DNA of 64,000 nt from Selenomonas sp. AE3005. Lineage in GTDB: Bacteria > Bacillota > Negativicutes > Selenomonadales > Selenomonadaceae. Shown one piece after another: positions 59,216 through 64,000 of the stretch. The stretch's first letter is position 1; each line of letters begins with the position of its first letter. The stretch covers positions 62,001-126,000 of the forward strand of contig NZ_KK366040.1 in NCBI RefSeq assembly GCF_000686945.1, in the 5' to 3' direction. The notes under the pieces are model-generated. The model was not told the DNA's origin, did not search any database, and was given only the letters and a program-made list of their open reading frames with translations. The position numbers and the translations under genes are program-made.

Positions 59216-59599
59216 ATGCTCCTAAATATGCTCAAAGGAAAAATCCACTGCGCCACTGTTACGGAGGCCAATCTGGCCTACATGGGCAGCATCACTATCG
59301 ATGAAGAACTCATGGAAAAAGCCGGTATCCTGCCCAATGAACGGGTACAGGTCGTCGATAATAACAACGGCGCACGCCTGGAAACCTACACCATTCCCGG
59401 CCCCCGTGGTTCCGGCGTAATCTGCCTCAACGGGGCTGCCGCCCGCCTGGCCCAGCCCGGTGATATTGTCATCATTATGGCCTATGCCCTGTTTACCGAA
59501 GAAGAAGGCCGGGCCCATAAGCCCAAGGTTGTCATGGTGGATGAAAACAATAAAATCAAAGAAATCCGCACTGTAGAATATCACGGACAAACAGCATAA
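59216..59599 (+). CDS. panD: Aspartate 1-decarboxylase
   Basis: PanD makes beta-alanine from aspartate. The 127-residue proenzyme has the Gly24-Ser25 self-cleavage site in [14 protein letters not shown], which yields the pyruvoyl cofactor, and the closing [17 protein letters not shown]. Length is standard. It feeds PanC, encoded immediately upstream. With PanS-type import of pantoate or ketopantoate, the operon could make pantothenate without panB or panE. Confidence 0.97.
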   Translation: MLLNMLKGKIHCATVTEANLAYMGSITIDEELMEKAGILPNERVQVVDNNNGARLETYTIPGPRGSGVICLNGAAARLAQPGDIVIIMAYALFTEEEGRAHKPKVVMVDENNKIKEIRTVEYHGQTA

Positions 59600-59600
59600 T

Positions 59601-59650
59601 AAATCCCCCCATATAACAGGTTCTCCTCTGTTATATGGGGGGATTTTATA
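59601..59650 (+). terminator. Strong terminator after panD
   Basis: AAATCCCCCCATATAACAG (59601-59619) and its full complement (59628-59646) form a perfect 19-bp stem, T-rich on both sides. It is also convergent with the next minus-strand gene and probably serves both. Confidence 0.85.
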
Positions 59651-59673
59651 TTGTAGTTTTGTATTTACCAACC

Positions 59674-60195
59674 TTAAAAATAGTTCAGGCTAAGCTCCAA
59701 TAAACCATTTGCCAACAGACGTCCAAACTCCCGATATGTCATATTCTCACAACTTACGGAAAAGAGCATATTATTATGTGTCCAATGTGCTGCATAACCA
59801 GTCAGTTTTTTATTCATTCCGTAAACTTCGGTAATAGATGTTTCAATTCCCTTTATCTTTTCCTGCTGCCACTTGGCACCGTATATGCCGCTGATTTCGT
59901 CGTTACGCAGTTCCGTACAACGGGCTGTACGCAGCCGGAATCTGCCCACCGGCTGATTGTCTGAAACATACTCAATGTCAATAATATCACCGGCAATCAC
60001 CCAGACCTTATTCACATGATAACCACTTATTGAAGGCAGGTAAAGAGGTTGAAAACCGGCGGCATTTTTAGCGGCCATTACACTGTCATAACTGACCATC
60101 GGATTAGGCAGACCAGCAGTTTTTTCTGCGGCATTAACCGGGTTTACACAGATAATCCCCATAGCTAATAATGATAAAAACAGTTTTTTCTTCAT
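59674..60195 (-). CDS. Small exported protein of unknown function
   Basis: This 173-residue protein has a clear signal peptide (KKKLFLSLLAMGIICVNPVNA). The mature part contains GYHVNKVWVIAGDIIDIEYV, a later RFRLRTARC segment and FSVSCENMTYREFGRLL. It resembles DUF4367-type periplasmic proteins in strand layout, but I cannot assign a family. Two cysteines could form a disulfide. It stands alone between the pan operon and the lysR gene. Confidence 0.5.
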   Translation of the reverse strand: MKKKLFLSLLAMGIICVNPVNAAEKTAGLPNPMVSYDSVMAAKNAAGFQPLYLPSISGYHVNKVWVIAGDIIDIEYVSDNQPVGRFRLRTARCTELRNDEISGIYGAKWQQEKIKGIETSITEVYGMNKKLTGYAAHWTHNNMLFSVSCENMTYREFGRLLANGLLELSLNYF

Positions 60196-60333
60196 AAAGC
60201 TAATCCCTCCAATATTTACTTTTACAACTTTATTATTGCCATATAATTATCCCCTATATAGGGACTTACTATGTTTGTAAATATTCTACATTTACCGTCA
60301 AAATCCTGTTTATTTTTTCTTTAATTATTATGT

Positions 60334-61221
60334 TTATTTTACATTAAGACTCCTGGTAATTTCCTTTAAATATTTGATTAAACGTCGTTCATCGTCATAG
60401 ACCTGACGTCCCTTCTTGGTGACGATACCGGAATTGATATAAAAAGGCTGTTCCATAGGAATTAACGCCAGGTCATCGCGTGGCAAAACGGCCTGCCGGG
60501 TGAGAAATGTACAGCCGATACCTGTACGCACGAGATTCTTTATCGTGTGCAGATACGGGGAATAATGTACTACCTGCGGCTTGCTGTTTTCCTGAGCAAA
60601 CAACTCGTGTACCATGCGATAGACAAAGAAACTGCTGTCCAGCAGCACCAGCGGTTCGTTAATAATGTCTGCCATCGTGATGGATTTTTTGCCGGCTAAG
60701 GGGTGTTCCCGGCTTGTGACCAGGCAGCACTCACAGGCAAACAGCTTTTCATAGTTAAGTTTTTGGCTGAACCCCGTTTCATAGTTGGTGAACGCCATAT
60801 CCAGTTTTTCCTCTTCTACCATATGCAAGGCAGAGATGCCGCCCGATTCGATAATATCCAGCCGAATTTCCGGGTTTTGCTGCCGGAATTCTCCCAGTAT
60901 CTTGGGCAGGAATTGTGTCCCCAGCTGCAGGGGCATAGCCAGCCGGATATGATTGCGATTATGGGCCATATCGCTGATTTCCTCTTCCAGTTGGTCTACT
61001 TGGGTTAAAATGTGTTTGACTTTGCCAAGTAATTTACTGCCCTCCGGGGTGATAATAATCTTTCTTCCTTCCCGTTGAAAGATATTAAGCCCTGTCTCTG
61101 CCTCTAAGGTCTGCATAGCCATGCTGATAGTCGGCTGGGAAACATGCAGGTGTTCCGCCGCCTTGGTGATGTTCTGCCACCGGCAGACCTCATAGAAATA
61201 TCTCATCTGTATTAGCGTCAT
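60334..61221 (-). CDS. LysR-family transcriptional regulator
   Basis: This 295-residue regulator has the LysR helix-turn-helix (MRYFYEVCRWQNITKAAEHL, HVSQPTISMAMQTLEAETGL) and the substrate-binding domain with HIRLAMPLQLGTQFLPKIL, DIIESGGISALHMVEEEKL and CCLVTSREHPLAGKKSI. It is divergent from the second ompM gene, the usual layout for a LysR acting on its neighbour, so control of that porin or the nucleotidase is plausible. AGAGGT precedes the ATG. The effector is unknown. Confidence 0.9.
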   Translation of the reverse strand: MTLIQMRYFYEVCRWQNITKAAEHLHVSQPTISMAMQTLEAETGLNIFQREGRKIIITPEGSKLLGKVKHILTQVDQLEEEISDMAHNRNHIRLAMPLQLGTQFLPKILGEFRQQNPEIRLDIIESGGISALHMVEEEKLDMAFTNYETGFSQKLNYEKLFACECCLVTSREHPLAGKKSITMADIINEPLVLLDSSFFVYRMVHELFAQENSKPQVVHYSPYLHTIKNLVRTGIGCTFLTRQAVLPRDDLALIPMEQPFYINSGIVTKKGRQVYDDERRLIKYLKEITRSLNVK

Positions 61222-61388
61222 TATCTTTTACCTCTTGTCTGGCTAATATACTATCAAAGCCCTTAATGCTCATTTATATAATATCACATCTGAGGCACCA
61301 ATATTTGCCCAAACATATCTATGTATAAGCCTGCCTAAAGTATACATGCCAAAACACGGCCTCGCACCGCAAAAAAGGACATATGACC

Positions 61389-61417
61389 TTGTTTTAACTG
61401 CATGCCTCTAATATAAT
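61389..61417 (+). promoter_or_regulatory. Promoter of ompM copy 2
   Basis: TTGTTT (61389-61394) and a perfect TATAAT (61412-61417) are 17 bases apart, 102 bases before the porin start. The ~300-base gap to lysR is otherwise AT-rich with no gene. Confidence 0.7.
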
Positions 61418-61518
61418 TTTAATCGTGATTTCGCGTTGTTTTTATTGTTGTCTGAATATCAAAAATTTAGACGACAACGAAAATTCGCATATTTTATATC
61501 AGGGGAGAGATTTAACTC

Positions 61519-62820
61519 ATGAAGAAAACTATGGTTTCCGCATTAACCACGGCTCTGCTTGTCGGTGCAGCCAGCACGACTTTCGCAGCCAGCAATCCGT
61601 TTGCCGATGTTCCGGCTGACCACTGGGCTTATGACGCTGTTTCCCAGCTCGCTGCTGACGGTGTCATTGAAGGCTACGGCGACAGCACTTTCAAAGGCAA
61701 CCGTAACATCACCCGTTACGAAATGGCTCAGATGGTAGCCAAGGCTATGGCCAAGAACACCAAGGGTGCTGACAAAGCTCTCGTTGACAAACTGGCCGCT
61801 GAATTCGCTGCTGAACTGAACAACCTGGGCGTACGTGTTGCCAACCTTGAACGCAATGCTGATATGGTTAAGTGGAACGGCATGGCTCGTTATGACTTTG
61901 AACGTTCAAACTATGAACATCATCCGCTGAATAGAGCTGATTATAACAAAGATGATGTTACCAGCGGTAACACCATCACCTTCCGTCTGGAACCCACGGC
62001 AGAAGTAAATAAGAACTGGAAAGTAAAGGCTCGCTTGGACAGCACTATCAATATGAAAACCGATGGTCCTGGCTATGGCGGTGATAATGTAAAGCTCAAA
62101 CGTATCTGGGCAGAAGGCAAATACGGCAACACCATGGTACGCTTTGGTAAAATGCCTGTTACCATTGATATGGATATCATGTTCGATACCCAGTTCAGCG
62201 GCGCACAGGTGCAGTTCGGCAACAAGCTGAAGACCACCATCAATGCCGGCCGTTTCAACCTGAAGAGCGGTAACGATTACTATAATTACGGTGTAGCTGT
62301 GGATAATACGGGAGCAACGACTGCCAGCTATCAGGCTATCGGCTTCACGGGCTGGCTCGGCAAATTAAATGCCGGCCTCGGCTACCATCACTTAACCAGC
62401 CATGCCTTTACCAACATGTTAGGCTATGGCCGTAACAATGACGCTATGAACACCATTACGGCAAAAGGCACTTATCACTTTGACAAAAACATCGCCCTGC
62501 AGGGTAACTACGGCAAAAACTTCAGTGCTGATAGCTACAACCAGTCTGCCAGCATCGTACTTGGCTATAAGGAATTTGAAAACTTCGATACCACCAATGC
62601 CGGCCAGTGGGGTATGGCGTTAGCTTACCGTCACATCGGCCAGAACGTCGGCCCGGCTCCGACCTATACGCTGGACGCTGGTACTAAGGGCTGGGAACTC
62701 AGCTATCTGGCCAATGTTATGCCCCATACTTATTTATGGCTCAAGGCTGTAAAGGGCAAGACGCTGATTGGCGACGAAAGCTACAACGAACTGTTCGGCC
62801 GTATTGAATGGCAGTTCTAA
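61519..62820 (+). CDS. ompM: OmpM/Mep45-type S-layer-homology porin, copy 2
   Basis: This 433-residue porin has a signal peptide ending ASTTFAAS, the SLH domain (NPFADVPADHWAYDAVSQLA, NITRYEMAQMVAKAMAK), the same LAAEFAAELNNLGVRVANLE coiled coil, and a barrel ending FGRIEWQF. The first ~115 residues match copy 1 nearly exactly; the barrels differ, so pore properties may differ. GGGGAGAG lies ahead of the ATG. Divergent from lysR and followed after 31 bases by a periplasmic nucleotidase gene, it probably heads a small operon: an outer-membrane pore with a nucleotide-scavenging enzyme behind it. Confidence 0.93.
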   Translation: MKKTMVSALTTALLVGAASTTFAASNPFADVPADHWAYDAVSQLAADGVIEGYGDSTFKGNRNITRYEMAQMVAKAMAKNTKGADKALVDKLAAEFAAELNNLGVRVANLERNADMVKWNGMARYDFERSNYEHHPLNRADYNKDDVTSGNTITFRLEPTAEVNKNWKVKARLDSTINMKTDGPGYGGDNVKLKRIWAEGKYGNTMVRFGKMPVTIDMDIMFDTQFSGAQVQFGNKLKTTINAGRFNLKSGNDYYNYGVAVDNTGATTASYQAIGFTGWLGKLNAGLGYHHLTSHAFTNMLGYGRNNDAMNTITAKGTYHFDKNIALQGNYGKNFSADSYNQSASIVLGYKEFENFDTTNAGQWGMALAYRHIGQNVGPAPTYTLDAGTKGWELSYLANVMPHTYLWLKAVKGKTLIGDESYNELFGRIEWQF

Positions 62821-62851
62821 TTCTCTCGTGTTAAAGAAAAGAGGCAAAAGT

Positions 62852-64000
62852 ATGTTTGCAAAACGCTCTTTAAAAACCATGGTTTTGGCAGCACTGACGG
62901 CTGCTATTACCTCTGGTACGGCCTTTGCCGGTGACCTCACTGTATTTTCCACTTCCGATATCCACGGCAGCATCATCGGCTGGAATTATTTCACTGCCAA
63001 GCCGGCTGAAGTAGGACTGGCTAAAATCAGCACCCTTATCAAGGAAGCCCGCAGCCAAAAAGGCCCGAATGATGCTATCCTCGTTGTGGACGGCGGCGAT
63101 ATCCTGCAGGGCACTCCGCTGGATACCTATATGGTACAGCATCCCAATGAATGGAAAACCCATCCGATGTTCGATGCCTTCAACACCATTGGTTATGATG
63201 CTATCGAACTGGGCAACCATGAATTCAACTTTGGCCTGGATTTTCTCAAAAAAGCCATCGGCAAAAACAAGAATGTCCTGGCTGCCAACGTCATTGATGA
63301 CAAGACAGGCAAAACCTGGAGTGCTGTGCGTCCTTACCTGATGAAGACGGTTACCATCGACGGTGAAAAGGTCAAAGTCGGCATTATCGGCACTGATACG
63401 CCGGCAATTCCGATGTTCGAAGACCCGTCCCACTTTGCCGGCGTTCACTTCGCTGACCAGGTGCCGGTATTCAAACAGTGCGTCAAGGAACTTAAGGCCA
63501 AGGGTGCTGATATCATCATCGGTATCACCCATTCCGGCGTGCCCCGTGATGACCGTGCCGGTTCTGAAAACCAGGTAGTGGATATCGCCAAGGCCTGCCC
63601 GGAATTGTCACTGTTGGTCTGCGCTCATAACCATGTCGTTATTGATAACAAGAGCGGCATTGTAGGGCCGGACGGCACCAAATACGCTGATTCCGTCATC
63701 AACGGTGTTCCCGTAGTGGAAAGCGGCAAAGATGGCAAATTCCTGGGCAAGAGCGTCCTCACCGTCAACAAGGTGAACGGTAAATGGCATGTTGACAAGG
63801 TAGCTACGCAGGCTATCTCTGTTAAAGGTGTCGCTGATGACCCCCAGATTGTAAACCAGGTAAAACCCTGGCATGACAAGACCTTGAAACATCTGCAGAC
63901 TGTAATCGGCAAGGCCTCGGCTGAATTTGTCGGTGCTGAGTCCAACCATCAGGATTCCGCTATCGTGGACCTGGTAAATGAAGTACAGCGCCACTATGCC
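62852..64000 (+). CDS. Periplasmic 5'-nucleotidase/cyclic phosphodiesterase (UshA/CpdB family), cut by the window
   Basis: The gene runs off the right edge after 383 codons. It begins MFAKRSLKTMVLAALTAAIT with a cleavable signal (TSGTAFA). The metallophosphoesterase core is complete: STSDIHGSI, VVDGGDILQGTP, IELGNHEFNFGLDFLKK, GITHSGVPRD and VCAHNHVVID. That is the UshA/CpdB family, which removes phosphate from extracellular nucleotides or opens 2',3'-cyclic ones; which it does needs the C-terminal specificity domain outside the window. AGAGGC precedes the ATG, and the gene follows the porin by 31 bases. Confidence 0.88.
   Translation, partial: MFAKRSLKTMVLAALTAAITSGTAFAGDLTVFSTSDIHGSIIGWNYFTAKPAEVGLAKISTLIKEARSQKGPNDAILVVDGGDILQGTPLDTYMVQHPNEWKTHPMFDAFNTIGYDAIELGNHEFNFGLDFLKKAIGKNKNVLAANVIDDKTGKTWSAVRPYLMKTVTIDGEKVKVGIIGTDTPAIPMFEDPSHFAGVHFADQVPVFKQCVKELKAKGADIIIGITHSGVPRDDRAGSENQVVDIAKACPELSLLVCAHNHVVIDNKSGIVGPDGTKYADSVINGVPVVESGKDGKFLGKSVLTVNKVNGKWHVDKVATQAISVKGVADDPQIVNQVKPWHDKTLKHLQTVIGKASAEFVGAESNHQDSAIVDLVNEVQRHYA

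Noticed and set aside
1-64000. CRISPR arrays, tRNA or rRNA genes, and transposase genes
   Set aside because: I looked for regularly spaced repeats, tRNA-like cloverleaf motifs and transposase-like proteins and saw none.

Overview
The window is chromosomal DNA from a diderm Firmicute of the class Negativicutes, most likely a Selenomonas-like rumen or gut anaerobe. Four things point there: a single-strand block of outer-membrane and lipid A genes in the order typical of these bacteria; two S-layer-homology porins of the OmpM/Mep45 type; a ferredoxin-dependent 2-oxoacid oxidoreductase; and Gram-positive-style promoters and strong GGAGG ribosome binding sites, several driving GTG or TTG starts. 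All assignments come from reading the sequence; no database search was possible.

Region 1 (1-19.8 kb, minus strand) is an envelope supercluster. In transcription order it reads mlaE, mlaF, mlaD, tolC, tamB, bamA, three OmpH/Skp-like chaperones, lpxD, an LpxL-type acyltransferase, lpxC, fabZ, lpxA, lpxI, lpxB and the start of msbA. It covers phospholipid transport between membranes, outer-membrane protein assembly, efflux and lipid A synthesis. The MlaD carries a C-terminal extension that looks like a beta-barrel.

Region 2 (19.8-30.6 kb) holds a dicarboxylate-type symporter, rnhA-ubiX, tex followed by a double-length CobT-like protein, a PerR/Fur regulator with its own operator, and a korDABC operon. 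Two copies of a short repeat with inverted ends flank tex-cobT, and a ~195-bp imperfect palindrome lies beside the first copy.

Region 3 (30.7-46.5 kb) has an OmpM porin, two tandem double-glycine-leader peptides, a YtfQRT-YjfF-type sugar ABC transporter, a LacI-family regulator, a two-gene signalling pair (a degenerate sensor and a 7TM HD-GYP protein) and araBA. A shared TGTGYTCGAGCA motif links the regulator/transporter region to araBA.

Region 4 (46.6-54.2 kb) is bracketed by two copies of a ~600-bp non-coding, highly foldable repeat. Between them lie purA, purB (behind a promoter and attenuator-like hairpin), a Tat-exported metallophosphoesterase with a MerR-type promoter, and a PadR regulator. 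An exported protein of unknown function follows copy 2.

Region 5 (54.2-64 kb) has an iron alcohol dehydrogenase, an acyl-CoA synthetase, a panS-like transporter/panC/panD operon with a structured leader, a small exported protein, a LysR regulator, a second OmpM porin, and a periplasmic 5'-nucleotidase cut by the window edge.

The best candidates for something undescribed are the ~600-bp structured repeat pair, the MlaD extension, the duplicated CobT, the tandem double-glycine peptides and the structured pan leader.
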